A stretch of 64,000 nt of DNA from Mucor racemosus (lineage: Eukaryota; Mucoromycota; Mucoromycetes; Mucorales; Mucoraceae). The stretch covers positions 248,001-312,000 of the forward strand of contig JAPEHQ010000016.1 of NCBI GenBank assembly GCA_027405735.1, read 5' to 3'. Position 1 is the stretch's first letter; every line of letters begins with the position of its first letter. A model generated the notes under the pieces. That model did not search any database. It was given only the letters and a program-made list of their open reading frames with translations, and was not told where the DNA came from. Position numbers and translations under genes: made by a program. This document shows, piece after piece, positions 11,571 to 22,991 of the stretch.

Positions 11571-12977
11571 TAACCAATACACATGTTCAATTGAACAGGG
11601 AAATACAACAATAAATCTAAATGTCTATTCTTATTGTACTACTAATTGATCTTAACAGATCGACCTATTGATTTGTGATTGTTCATTGCTAGGATTTATA
11701 CCCACAGCCAAAGCGTGCATACAACGGTTTAAGATGTAGAAGCATTTGAAGAGCCTAGTAGATCAATACGATCATTTCGTTTTTATCGCGATATGCCATG
11801 ATATGTACGGGTAATTTTAGTCTTAATTTAAGCTTGCTAACTGATACAAAAGTAGCCCATTTCAGTGTTTGCGTGCCATCTTGTAAAACCTACCGTATAT
11901 TTTTTTACATTGAATAACATGTATTACATTATTTCATGCTAGTATTATTATTATTATTATTTTGTGAATAAACGCTAACAATTATCCACAAATATTCACA
12001 TAGAAAATTATTGACATTATTTTTCCCGTAGTGAACAATACTGTTTCGATTCGTATTTAGAGTGAATATTTGTTGGTAAATCTGCTTTTAATCTAATTTT
12101 CCCCTTGTAGGAAAACAGCTAAGGGCAGCACAGAAAAGATGATATGGATAGATTTTTTATTGTATACTGGCAACCAAGAGCTAGAAGGTGGAAAAGTAAA
12201 GTTAAATTGTGCTGATGAAAGGTTGAATGATCTAGCTGAATATCATAATTATTTCAAGCAAACAGCTTCTTTCATTAATTCTTCCGATTAAGCTATCTTT
12301 CTTAAATATCCATATTTTTTATTGTCAAAAAGTGCTTTGATGATATTTATCCTAGCCAACAAAAACAACGCCCTAAATATGCCTTGAAAAAAATAAACTT
12401 GGATAATGATTACACTAATACTGTGTTTTATTCTAAATAAAATGTCAAATGTATATTCCAATGATTTCATTTATTGTCAAAGAAGAAGAAGAAAGCCAGA
12501 GGGAAAAAGAGAATCTATGAATGAAAATGTAGTAGAACAGGAATTTGATGAAATTTCAGCAACACCAAACTTTACTTAAGCAAAACAATTGATTCCACTT
12601 TAGCTAATAATTATAAACATTATACCAAATGTATAAAAAACACCAAATTCCATTTCTAGCCTAATTTGTGCTATATCTATACCCTTATATACCATAGCAT
12701 ATCGCATTAAAAACGAATAAACTAACTAATAGTACTTATGAGATAGGCCACCTCATCATCATCCTCTCCAAGATCTGGTATCACAACAAATGCCTCTACA
12801 TCTTAAACCGTTGTATATACGCTTTGGCTGTGGATATAAATCCTAGCAATGAACAATCACAAATCAATAGATCGATCCGTTAAGATCAATTAGTAGTACA
12901 ATAAGAATAGATATTTAGATATTGCTATATTTCCCTGTTCAATTGAACATATGCGATAATAAAAGCATTGGTTAAAG
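11571..12977. mobile_element. 1.4-kb element with ~180-bp terminal inverted repeats
   Basis: Segment 11571-11747 matches the reverse complement of 12788-12977. Shared words include ttcaattgaacaggg, tgattgttcattgctagga, cacagccaaagcg and the outermost ttaaccaat. Small indels separate the arms. The interior is AT-rich and contains one short open stretch, described separately. The structure fits a MITE-like or small non-autonomous DNA transposon. I could not recognise a clear target-site duplication, and no transposase is encoded. It is unrelated by eye to the larger 1.2-kb-TIR family. Confidence 0.65.
12108..12291 (+). pseudogene. Unidentified open exon-like fragment inside the 1.4-kb element
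   Basis: Preceded by a good acceptor (ccccttgtag), about 59 codons stay open to a stop at 12289-12291. The composition is normal for a protein, including WIDFLLYTGNQELEGGKVKL and LAEYHNYFKQ. There is no plausible start codon context or downstream exon. It may be a captured terminal exon or a remnant of an element-encoded protein. I do not recognise the family. Confidence 0.35.
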
Positions 12978-13350
12978 ATATTGAATATGGTCCGTAACTA
13001 AATAAAATGGATTTTATGAAAATTTATTCACTTTATAGGAGGCTTTTTTTTTTGTCTTTTTTTAAGCTTTTTTATATATCTGAAATGCAGGAGCTTTTCT
13101 TTGTTATTTATTGTATAGAAATATCTTGTGGAATCGTTCCCTTCAAATTCAATTCAATCCAGTATACAACTTCATAACAAAAATGTACCAAAAAAAGCAA
13201 CGATATTTGTGATTGGACAAGATCCTCACTGTTCAAGATCGTCGTCCTTTTATTTCATTTTTTTTTTCCATATATACATTGTATTCATTTGCTCCCCCCT
13301 TCTTTTTTATTCATTTTTTCCCTTTTATTCAATTCAAATAAAGAATAGTA
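12978..13350 (+). promoter_or_regulatory. Upstream region of the PP5 gene
   Basis: No gene is seen. Long pyrimidine tracts (13250-13330, T- and CCCCCCTT-rich) run up to 20 bp before the start codon. This resembles the CT-rich promoter/5'UTR leaders of fungal housekeeping genes. No TATA box is clear. Confidence 0.4.
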
Positions 13351-15201
13351 ATGACAGTCATCACAGAAGAACTCAAAACAAGAGCCGAGGAAATCAAAAA
13401 TGAAGCAAATGTCTGCTTCAAAGGTAAAAGATTCGAAAATTCATTCAAAATGTGCCTGATATTAACTTTTTTTTCTTCACATAGAAAAACGTTTTCCTGC
13501 TGCTATTGAGAAATATACTGAAGCCATCGAGATAAATTCCAAGGTGGCTTCTTACTATACAAATCGTGCTTTCTGTCATTTGAAGATGGAATCATATGGT
13601 TATGCTATAGCGTAAGTAAAAAAGATTATATTTTATCAAATTTTGAATGATTTTGACACTTTTTTTTTTTTTTTTTTTTTTTTTCCCCATGTAATAGTGA
13701 CTCAAACTTGGCATTAGAAATCGATCCTAATTTCACAAAGGTAAGTACAATAATCATGGCAACCAATATGGGATTAATTAATCAAATGTTAGGCAAATTA
13801 CCGTCGCGCTTCTGCTAATATGGCACTTGGAAACTTTAAAGAAGCTTTGAAAGATTTAAGAATTGTGTCGAAACGTGCACCTAGTGACAAAGATGCTAAA
13901 TCAAAATTTGATGAATGTGCTAAAATTGTGAGAAGAATTGAATTTGAAAAGGCTATTGAGCATAATGAACAAAAGCGTAGTGTTGCATCTTCTTTGGATA
14001 TTGATGCTATTGGTAAGTGATAATGATTCATCAAGAAAATGGAGCTTTCTTGTTATTGTTGTTATTAACTGTGTTGTTTTAGCTGTCGATGCTTCTTACA
14101 ATGGACCTAAAATCAATGAAGAAACCAAAAAGGTTGATTTGCCATTTGTGAAATCCTTGGTACAACATTTCAAAGATCAGAAAAAGATTCACAAGAAATA
14201 TGCATTTATGGTAATTTTGTTTTATTTTTGTTGGAGCGTTTAAGCGTGGATTTATTAAGTATATGGTCAATTAGATTGTTTTGGCTATTCGTGAATTTAT
14301 GATGGAAGCACCTTCTCTTATCGATATCAAGATTCCTTCAGATGGTAAATTAACAGTTTGTGGTGATGTTCATGGTCAATTTTATGATTTCATCAATATT
14401 TTCGAGACTAATGGTTATCCATCCGAGAAGCATGCTTATTTATTCAATGGTGATTTTGTGGATCGTGGATCTTTCTCTGTCGAAGTTATTTTAACATTGT
14501 TTGCTTATAAATGCCTTTATCCTAACCACCTCTTTTTGGCTCGTGGTAACCATGAAACTGACAACATGAACAAGGTGTACGGTTTTGAAGGAGAAGTTAA
14601 GGCCAAGTTTAGTGAAATGATGTTTAATTTGTTTTCAGAAACATTCAATGCTTTACCTTTATCACATGTAATTGAAAACAAGATTTTTGTTACTCATGGT
14701 GGTTTGTTTAGTCGTGATAATGTTACTTTGGATGAAATTAGAAAGATTGATCGTATTAGTCAAGGTCAACCTGGAAGTGATGGTCTCATGTGTGAGCTTT
14801 TATGGTCTGATCCTCAACCTGAATTGGGTAGATCTGCCAGTAAGCGTGGTGTAGGTATTCAATTTGGTCCTGATGTGACCAAGAATTTCTTGGAAACCAA
14901 TGATTTGGAAATGATTATTCGTAGTCATGAAGTAAAGGAGGATGGTTATGTTATTGAACATGATGGTAAATGTGTCACTGTGTTCTCTGCTCCCAACTAC
15001 TGTGATACTGTGGGAAATAAGGGCGCTTTGATCAATATTACACCTGATTTGAAGAAGGAATATATTACTTTTTCGGCTGTCGTAAGTGATATTTATATTT
15101 TAGTGATCAACGTCAACTAATTTATCTTTTTATTGTAGCCTCATCCTTCTGTTAAACCTATGCAATATGCTAGTCAATTTAGTGGATTATTGGGAATGTA
15201 A
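13351..15201 (+). CDS. PPT1: Serine/threonine protein phosphatase 5 (PP5/Ppt1)
   Basis: Seven exons (13351-13423, 13485-13611, 13698-13740, 13793-14012, 14083-14210, 14275-15081, 15139-15201) give 486 residues, close to the usual 490-515. Residues 1 to about 125 form three TPR repeats ([53 protein letters not shown]) that bind the Hsp90 C-terminus. The PPP-family catalytic domain follows, with metal-binding GDVHGQ (227-232), GDFVDRG (256-262) and GNHE (288-291), then APNYCD. The tail ends [12 protein letters not shown], the PP5-type autoinhibitory end. PP5 dephosphorylates Hsp90/Cdc37 clients. All catalytic motifs are intact. The longest exon holds almost the whole phosphatase domain. Confidence 0.95.
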
Positions 15202-15335
15202 AAAAAGAAATGTTATCTAGAAAAAAGGAGGAAATAATACAAAACAAAATTAATCAATTACAACAATTTACATGAAAGAGAAAATATAGATGTGTTATTT
15301 TATCAAATAGTTTATTTATATATATATACATAAAA

Positions 15336-16049
15336 TCAACTATTATAAGGGCAGAGATTTACAAGTAATCGAATAGCTATTGATCTTAGGCTGTGAATAT
15401 CAATTGTTTTTGGATATCTATAAGCAGTAAATGTTAATTTATCTCTCTTTGCAATGAGTTTTGGTATCAATTTTGATTTTTTTCGACAGGTAGATTCACA
15501 ATTGAGGTCTGTTGGTAGTGAAAATATGGATGGTAAAAGACTTCCTGTAACACTTAAGCCTTGCATAATCAATGCTAATCTGTCTTGCTTATAATTGTCT
15601 TGTAATTCTTGATATGTCTTTCTGCTAATGTTTCTGAAATCATCCTGTTGTTGAACAATTAGACTTTTCTTTGACGAGGAAGAGTAGAGGCGGTTATTTA
15701 CGCCACCAGCATTCTCCAGTATGACCAAAGATTGACGCTGTGTATAATCATACTTGAAAAGTAATGTTTCTCTTTCAATAATTTGCAATTGAGTATCAAC
15801 AAATGTTTCTACCATTTGATCAATATAAAGCAACGCACTGTCAACATCATCGCTCTATATACATATGTATATATATATATATATTAAATATGTAATTCAT
15901 AAGTACAAAAATATGCATTCAATTCTTACAGTATAGAAATCATTGTGTATCTTTAAATTCTCTATTGTTAAATTATTTATTGGTTCAGAATATATATAAG
16001 CAGGACAAGAATGGCACCTTGCCCTTGGCTTTATATGAATTATCTGCAT
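15336..16049 (-). CDS. Hypothetical protein, lineage-specific
   Basis: Two exons (16049-15930 and 15854-15336) joined through a 75-bp intron give 212 residues. The N-terminus carries a CxxC pair (RCHSCPAY). The middle is acidic-helical (SDDVDSALLYIDQMVETFVDTQLQIIERE), and the C-terminal third is basic and hydrophobic (KLIPKLIAKRDKLTFTAY). I do not recognise a family. The start is the ATG at 16049, but the frame remains open upstream to 16139, so a further 5' exon or an earlier start is possible. The 3' end lies only about 130 bp from the PP5 stop, in convergent orientation. No membrane segment or signal peptide is obvious. Confidence 0.5.
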
Positions 16050-16174
16050 ATAATCTATATATAAGCGAAAAAGAAAAAGAAAAGGATAAAGGCATGTAAA
16101 TGTACGTATGTATATATATATATGAAAACCACAAGTCAAGCTAATTATTTCATGTATTAAATTGAGGAGATCTA

Positions 16175-17259
16175 TTAGAAAATTACTTCCATATCTGCTG
16201 TGCCTGCTCGATTAGCTTCTTCTTGCATGAGTTTTTTCTTTCGATCAGCTTCTAATCTTGCTAGATCAGCTTTTCTGGCCGAATATCTTGTCAACAAATA
16301 ACCCAAACTAGTAATAGTAAGGCCTGCTAACAATACACCAGCTTTTACATTTTGTTTGATTAGTTTTTATAGGAAAAAATACATCTTAAAAAAGACTTAC
16401 TCATTCCTTTCCAAATCGTTTCCCATCTGACAGCTTCAATTTCTGTACGAATATCACCAAGTCTTATAGTAAACTTATTATTAATCTCCTGAATTTTCAT
16501 ATCCATCCCTTTTTGATCTTCTCGAGTTTCATTTTTTCTGTTGTTCATATCCATTTGTATTTCATTCTTCATATCAGCAACACCTTCGCTTAATCTTTGT
16601 TCTAAACTATCAACTTCTCTTGTAATCAATGATAAATCTGTTTGAAGCGTTTGCATATCATTTCTTCTCATCACTTGTACCTCGGTTCTTAATTCAGATA
16701 ATGCTGCCTTAAACAAATACGACTCCTAAGAAAAAAAGGTTTAATATCATAATTAACCCCTTTAATTATACAGTATTAACATACATTTTCCAAATCAGAG
16801 GTTAATAACAATTGTTGCTTCACGGAAGCAGTGCTTTTTTTTTTGTTTTTGTTTAAAGGTGTTAATTGTCAACTAAACTAAACTTGTATTACAAATTTAC
16901 CATTCTCTTAAACGAAATTTCATGCCTTTCATTATAACTTCTGCTTGTCTTCTTGTAAATCCTTGGCTTTCTAAATGTGTCAAAACCTCATATGTATCAA
17001 AATGATGGCTTCTTTTAAAACTATTGGGATCTTTATAGGATATTGTATCCTCTGCAACTGCATCTAAAGTAGATGACATAATGTTGCCATTATTACTATC
17101 GTTAGATGAATTGCCTTCTAATTCATGAATAGGTCTTGTAGGTTGTGGGGGTGGGAATGGTCGAGAAGCGTCATGAATTCCATTTCGTCTAGGTAATTGT
17201 TGTAAGTATGATTGTCTGAATGGTTTCAATCGAAACAGCCGCGAGAAATTAATTGACAT
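16175..17259 (-). CDS. DUF1640 / CCDC90 (MCUR1-FMP32) family mitochondrial protein
   Basis: Four exons (17259-16901, 16833-16785, 16725-16401, 16341-16175) encode 299 residues. The N-terminus is Arg-rich and lacks acidic residues, like a mitochondrial presequence. The family signature FDTYEVLTHLESQGFTRRQAEVIM follows. A long coiled coil (LSELRTEVQ, LSLITREVDSLEQRL) comes next, then one membrane span near the C-terminus (LLAGLTITSLGYLL) and a short charged tail. Relatives are inner-membrane proteins linked to the calcium uniporter (MCUR1), proline transport or respiratory-complex assembly (yeast FMP32). Role in this organism is inferred only from the family. Length is usual for the family. Confidence 0.85.
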
Positions 17260-17740
17260 GCTGTAGAAACCAATAAATTGAGGGAGAGAGGGGTATAATA
17301 ATAGTAGTATATAAAAAGGTTAACTTTTTTTTTACAGGGACTTGTTGGAGATTTAATGAATTAGTTCAGAAGAAGGCTATCGGACTATTTTTTATGTAAT
17401 TAGAATTAGAATATCTGCAGATCGCATACTTGAAGGTAGAAAAAAATAGTAATATGATGCTTTGACAGGCCTTTGAATATGCTTTATCCAGAAATTGAGA
17501 CACTCAAGCAATAAACAAAGTACTTTGATATACCTATATAATCATTAGAAATATTGGAGTTTCATAAATCAGAATGCTGCTGTGATATTTTGGCCTAATC
17601 AACCGAGATATTCAGCATTCAGGATAGTGATTACAATTGACCGTAAGCGAGTGAGTAAATCTAACGCATTGACTTGTATCGCTACAACTTTAATACGCAT
17701 TTTGAAGCTTCCAGCCTATTTTGGTCATTATTTATTGATT
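17260..17740. other. Gene-free spacer
   Basis: No gene is seen between the DUF1640 start and the solo terminal repeat. A short T run (17327-17336) is the only simple feature. Confidence 0.3.
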
Positions 17741-18890
17741 GGCCTAACATTAATTGACCAAAATTGACCTAAAATTGATTACAAAAAAATTGAATACCTA
17801 AATTAAGGTGTTATTTTTTTATATTCCCGAGATAAATTAAACTGAAAACTACTCTGAATTTTTTGTTTCAGCAAAAAATATTAATTTTTTGTCGAGATAT
17901 TCAAAATAATAGTTCGTTTATAGTTTAAAACTATGATAACTGAGTTCCAAAATTGATTTGTTGTTGTTGTTGTGGAATCGATCAGAAAATGGTCAAAAAA
18001 GTAAAATTGCTTAATAGCTTATGAACTGCAAAGTAAGTAGGCCTAGTGTCTTAAATATTTTTTGCACAGCTTTTAATTCTGCATCTATTTCAACAAAGTT
18101 TAAACAAAACTTTTTCATTAATTTTTGCGTAAAATGCAATTGGAAGTTTGGAGGTTTTTTGAAGATACACATCACTTTTTGTAAGCATATTTTAAATATA
18201 AATAATGGAAATGATGCGCAAAAAAATTATCTATCGATTGCGCTATTCCAAAGCCTTCTAGCTGTATTTTTCGTAGAGAAAACAAGATTTCTGTCCAATT
18301 TTTTTTCAGATTCAGAATTTGGGATGAGGGTATACAAGGGGAAAATGGAAGCTAGAAATGGAGGTACCTTTTTGTACACGTTTTTGAGGATATCTCCACG
18401 AAAAACCAATATTTTGAAAAACTCTAAATTGGATCCGAGAGAGCTTAACGAGCGTAATGACATGAATGCAAAAAAAAATGTTACTCAATTTAACCAATAT
18501 TTTGAAACCTACTATAGAAATGCCAAAAAAAATGAAAGAGAAATAAAAAGTGCTCAGAATTTTTTTATATTAAAATATGTTATAGAGCACTTTAAAACAA
18601 GTAAGTTTTATTATTAAAAGGCATTAGTATAACTTAATTTTTTGCAGAGATATGAAGCCTCAAAGTTTTAATATAAACAGTGAAATACCTGTAAAAATCT
18701 GAAACATTAGCACTGAAAAAGTTATACCAACTTCAAAAAATAGGATATTTCCGGATACTTATTTTTGGATTAAAGCTGAACATCTTGGGTACATGGGCAT
18801 ATAATTTTTTCTTGATGCTATTTAGTTGAAGGAAAAGTAGATCAGGAATAAAAAGTCGGACCCAGTTTTTAGGAAAAAAGCAATGAATCT
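17741..18890 (+). repeat. Solo copy of the 1.2-kb terminal repeat
   Basis: This matches 5640-6790 in the same orientation, including the AAATTGACCTAAAATTGA inner edge and three oriented motif copies (17882-17900 +, 18391-18406 -, 18637-18653 +). No partner repeat or internal block lies next to it, so it is a solo terminal repeat or a deletion product. A 198-codon frame (18021-18617, +) is open across it. The frame is interrupted in the other copies, so I do not call it a gene. Confidence 0.8.
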
Positions 18891-19617
18891 TACTCCTCTA
18901 AGAGGTAAAAACCAATGATTACTACATGTAAATTGCCGCAATCGATTTATAAATACTTTTGGTCAACTCTATTTATTGTCATTTTTTAAATTTTTGAATT
19001 GATGCTAATTTGATTCTACATATGAAATAGAGCAATTTATAGATTTTCATATTATAACTGGGCAACCTTATTCCAGAAAATACGCAATGCTCTTCAATTA
19101 CTACATACAATACAAGATCGCAAAGGCTTTGGATACTTTAAAGCCTTAGTTTTACAGATGGAGTGTTGCCTTCAATCACAGACAAACAGTTACATTTATG
19201 ACAACTCAAATTGAAGAAACGTATAATTAAGATCTAGTATATTATATCACTTTATTTTTAAAATCATATGGTTGTATTTCACAGTCAAAATTAAATAAAT
19301 ACAATAATTTAAAAGAAAAAAGGATAACGCACACCTAAACAAAGTTAATGAAGAATAACGACCAAAGAGAAGAAGGAAGAGGAGGAGGACAATAGAATGA
19401 AAGAAGAGGAGAACAAGAATATACAAAAAAAAAAAAAAAAAAAAAAAGCGATACAATTATTTAGTAACTTATCTTTGCATTGTCATTAAATATTATTTTA
19501 ACTATTGGTACAGTACGATGAAAAGCTTATAATTAAGTAAAACAGGCCAGTAGTAGCATGAGCTGTATACCGCGTAGCGGCGTTGACTAGCTCGTTATAT
19601 ATTATGAAATGTTACAA
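18891..19617. other. Gene-free spacer
   Basis: No supported gene. It ends with a purine-rich run and an A-tract (about 19360-19447) upstream of the convergent 3' end of the STIMATE-family gene. Confidence 0.3.
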
Positions 19618-20722
19618 TTAGTTTTGACGATTTGTACTTGTTCTAAGTTCATATAGGCTTTCATCTGATATCGAGCCATGATCAGACAAAGTACGATGCA
19701 AATTTGCTTTAGTAGCACTATTATGTTGAATCTTGATTGAAGATATTGAAGTAGCATCTTCTTCGTCACTACCATGATCATGGAAAAACGATATATCGTC
19801 GGCATTATATTCTCCATCAGAGATCAGCATATCATCCGGTAATTCCTCATCCAGATTTAATCGAATAGGTCTGGTTATATTGTGTTTAACAATTGTATCC
19901 ACTACCCAGAATTGAACAATATTCATCACTAATGGAAAACTACACTAACATTAGCGATATGTCTCGTCCGGAAAAGAGAAATTAAAGGCTACTTACACTA
20001 ACATGACAAACAGCACTTGAAGTCTATAATTTCCCATGGTCCATCCCAACACCCATTCACCAAAAGTTTCCAACCATGGACAAATGCCAAACAAAATAAG
20101 AACAATAACTTTCATGGTAACTAATGCCAAGATATAGACACCAAGCTGCTTGGCCCATACTTTAACTTGATTTAAAAGCGGTGGTTCTCCATAAACACCA
20201 CTCAAGAATCCTTTCAATCTATAAAATCTTGCGATAAATTTTACTGCTGATAAAACTCCCCAAATGATCAAAACTCCTAAAGTTGTGTCCACCAAAATAT
20301 TCAGAAAATACCTGTTTATGAAAATATCTTGAGATCGATGCTGTGAATGGAAACATAAAAATATGTTCTTTTTTTTTTTTATTTTTACCATACACAAGGG
20401 TTTGATTCTGGTTCTCCATCTAAACTCTTTCCGAATAAATGTGATGCGATAAGATTTAATGTATGGATTACACCTCCACCAATAAGTTGTTTACTGACAT
20501 CAAAAGACCTTGTGTGTACATTTTGTTAATTTATAGTTCAAATATATGCACAATGGGTATAAATTACCATGTTAACAATGGTCTTTGCGGTGACTCTCTT
20601 TGTCGTTTAATGATAAGTGTTGAAAAGGCTAAGCTTGCTAATACAAGTTGAACAAATATAGCAAAAGAATCTAATAATTTACAACCAGATTCATCTCGAT
20701 TATGATCATTAAAAGAATCCAT
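19618..20722 (-). CDS. STIMATE/TMEM110-family multi-span membrane protein
   Basis: Four exons (20722-20568, 20508-20389, 20311-19997, 19939-19618) give 303 residues. About five hydrophobic spans are visible: LLDSFAIFVQLVLASLAF, the GGGVIHTLNLIASHLF segment, NILVDTTLGVLIIWGVLSAV, LGVYILALVTMKVIVLILFG, and LQVLFVMLVFPLVMNIVQFW. Conserved family words are QLIGGGVIHTLN, ESNPCVWYFLNILVDTT and YGEPP. A polar, acidic cytosolic tail follows (LDEELPDD). The animal member sits at ER-plasma membrane junctions and supports STIM/Orai signalling. Fungal members are annotated as vacuolar-membrane proteins, and their role is not settled. Confidence 0.85.
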
Positions 20723-20864
20723 TTTATATATGTGCAAATGCTAAAATGAAAAAAAGAAGAAAAATAGAAAATGTCTTGTATCGAGTTTATCATGACTCTC
20801 TTTTTAATTATGTGATACTACAGTATAGTTTATAATGATGATGGTTATGATGAAAGGTATTACT

Positions 20865-22991
20865 CTACCAGTGGCAAGCCAATAGCTGATTATCACCTAA
20901 TATTCTATTTCGTACATGATTTGGCATGAGATTCCAGCCATCTAGTCTCTCGGCATCTTCTTGATCCAGCTCCATTCCTGTGCTTAATTTCAATTTCTCC
21001 TGGTTTTCTAATAGTTTTCTTAAATGGATACCAGTAATGTCAATCAATGTAGGCATAGGTTGTTGCGCAAGAGAAAACTGAAATGCCAGTACTCTCTTTT
21101 TGGTTGCAACATAGAGATATTTGCCATCTTTTGACCATTCAATACCATTGATTTTTGCTAAAATACGTAATCTTGTATTGATCTCACCTCTAAAACTAAC
21201 CATTGTAATTTCATGTTGTACTTTTATATGCTGGGTATGGAATACAGCATGATGAGATTGCTGATGACAAGAATCTACACATTGATGTCCCCTTGACGAA
21301 CTTGTTTGATGATCAAAAGATAATATATTGATAAATTCATTTGTTGTTGATTCTGTTGTTGTGCCCTTAGCAAAGTCTACAGTGTGAAAGTAACCATATC
21401 TATTGGTAAAAACCAAAATATTGTCTAGCTGAGGATGGAAAGAAATAGCATATGTGTAACCTGCTGCATCAATTGTATACAATATTTCCCTTGTTGAAAC
21501 TCGCCAAACTAAAACAAGATTGTGTGAATCTGATGTATGTGCAAAATACTTGGATGATGGACTCCAGGTTACGTACTGTGATGAGTAAGGCGTAGGTAGC
21601 ATGTTTTCTTGTTGAAATAAAATGGGTGGTATTACAATCTCTAATGGTGTTCCAAATATAATTTCGCCAGTGGTCGCACAATGATACACATCGATCATAA
21701 ATATCATATTGTCATCTCCCACACAAACCAGTTTGTTTTCATCAGGACTTAATTTTGCATCATTTATAGGTACACCATTAAATGATCTAAGATGACTATG
21801 CAATTCAACAACCATAGGTGATGCATGTTGTCTTAATGTACGAATATCTTTACATTGACTGTGCGCAGGAAGATGATAGAATAAAAGACCTGCCTCATTC
21901 ATACATCCAATAAGCATATGTTGATAATTTCCAGTAATATTGTTTTTGAATCGAATAATTTGTATAGCATTTGTCATGAGCATTACATTATCTCTTCCTT
22001 TAAATTTTGTACCCCAAATCTTGACAGGGTTTTCTGGATTCATACAGCAATATAATTCGAATTCACCCTCTACACCGCCAATCGCCATGTAACCATATTT
22101 TTGTGCCAAGCATTGCGGATCAAAACCAAGATTTAGATAAGCTTCTTCAGGTAGCATGCCAGGATAATCACTTCTTTTCAAGAATTTAGTGTATGGCTTA
22201 AATTTAGAGATTAAATTTTCAGAAGAAAATGCGAAATGCTGTTGTGCAGCGTGATCTTTCAATTCTTCATATTGTTGCTGCATGCCGAGTTGCTGAATCT
22301 TTGAAAGAGAAACAGATTGATGTGTATCCATAAATTTATCCGTTGCATTATTTGTATTATTAATTTGCTGTTGATTACTGCTTTCTAAAAAAGTTGTATG
22401 ATTGCTATTACCAGATACTGCAGTAGGTTTTGTTGATTTATATGATGTTGGAGATTTGCCACATTCAACGATTCTATCCCGATAAATCGCATATAAATAT
22501 TCTGATAATCCATAATTTGATTGAACAAGACAAATGGCATTTGCAGACTGTTCATGATTTGAAGAAGAACAAGAAGATGGAAGTTGTTTAGGCCACCCCT
22601 TTTCTTTGTTCCAAAAACTAGCTTTATCCTGATTTTCTTGTCTTAGTTTTCTCTGCTTTTGTTTTACGAATCTTGTAAGCTGCATGTCATTCGATTCCCA
22701 AGTAAAATCGTTGTAAGGATCGTCATCCCACATATCGAAGCTCGATGAACTTTCATTTGAATCCATATCTGATAATTCAGAAGCATCATCGCTGTCGTGA
22801 TTATTTCTGTAATTTGCAAATCTAGGTCCAGGAAATTCATAATCTAAAGAATAGTCGGATTCATTATCATCATCTGTATTTTGATTAATGTCTTCTTCTT
22901 CTTCATCGTTTTGCTGTTGTTGGGAATGTAAGTTTTCGTAATCTATGATTGTATCCCAAGTTTCATTTTCATTTTCATTAAAACTAGACAT
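20865..22991 (-). CDS. WD40-like protein, probably fungal DUF2415 family
   Basis: A single 708-codon exon. Residues 1-110 are acidic and Ser/Gln-rich. A conserved basic-aromatic segment (KQRKLRQENQDKASFWNKEKGWP) leads into a beta-propeller-like region with degenerate WD repeats (LSPDENKLVCVGDDNMIFMID, VTWSPSSKYFAHTSDSHNLVLVW, IEWSKDGKYLYVATKKRVLAF). The C-terminus is RILGDNQLLACHW. The layout fits the fungal-specific DUF2415 WD-repeat proteins, whose function is unknown. Family assignment is from memory of the architecture and less sure than the gene itself. It shares a 0.9-kb divergent upstream region with PWP1. Confidence 0.75.
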   Translation of the reverse strand: MSSFNENENETWDTIIDYENLHSQQQQNDEEEEDINQNTDDDNESDYSLDYEFPGPRFANYRNNHDSDDASELSDMDSNESSSSFDMWDDDPYNDFTWESNDMQLTRFVKQKQRKLRQENQDKASFWNKEKGWPKQLPSSCSSSNHEQSANAICLVQSNYGLSEYLYAIYRDRIVECGKSPTSYKSTKPTAVSGNSNHTTFLESSNQQQINNTNNATDKFMDTHQSVSLSKIQQLGMQQQYEELKDHAAQQHFAFSSENLISKFKPYTKFLKRSDYPGMLPEEAYLNLGFDPQCLAQKYGYMAIGGVEGEFELYCCMNPENPVKIWGTKFKGRDNVMLMTNAIQIIRFKNNITGNYQHMLIGCMNEAGLLFYHLPAHSQCKDIRTLRQHASPMVVELHSHLRSFNGVPINDAKLSPDENKLVCVGDDNMIFMIDVYHCATTGEIIFGTPLEIVIPPILFQQENMLPTPYSSQYVTWSPSSKYFAHTSDSHNLVLVWRVSTREILYTIDAAGYTYAISFHPQLDNILVFTNRYGYFHTVDFAKGTTTESTTNEFINILSFDHQTSSSRGHQCVDSCHQQSHHAVFHTQHIKVQHEITMVSFRGEINTRLRILAKINGIEWSKDGKYLYVATKKRVLAFQFSLAQQPMPTLIDITGIHLRKLLENQEKLKLSTGMELDQEDAERLDGWNLMPNHVRNRILGDNQLLACHW

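Noticed and set aside
19081..19180. Short stretch reading YAMLFNYYIQYKIAKALDTL, possibly a transposase remnant
   Set aside because: Too short, with a stop after about 22 codons and no neighbouring homologous frame.
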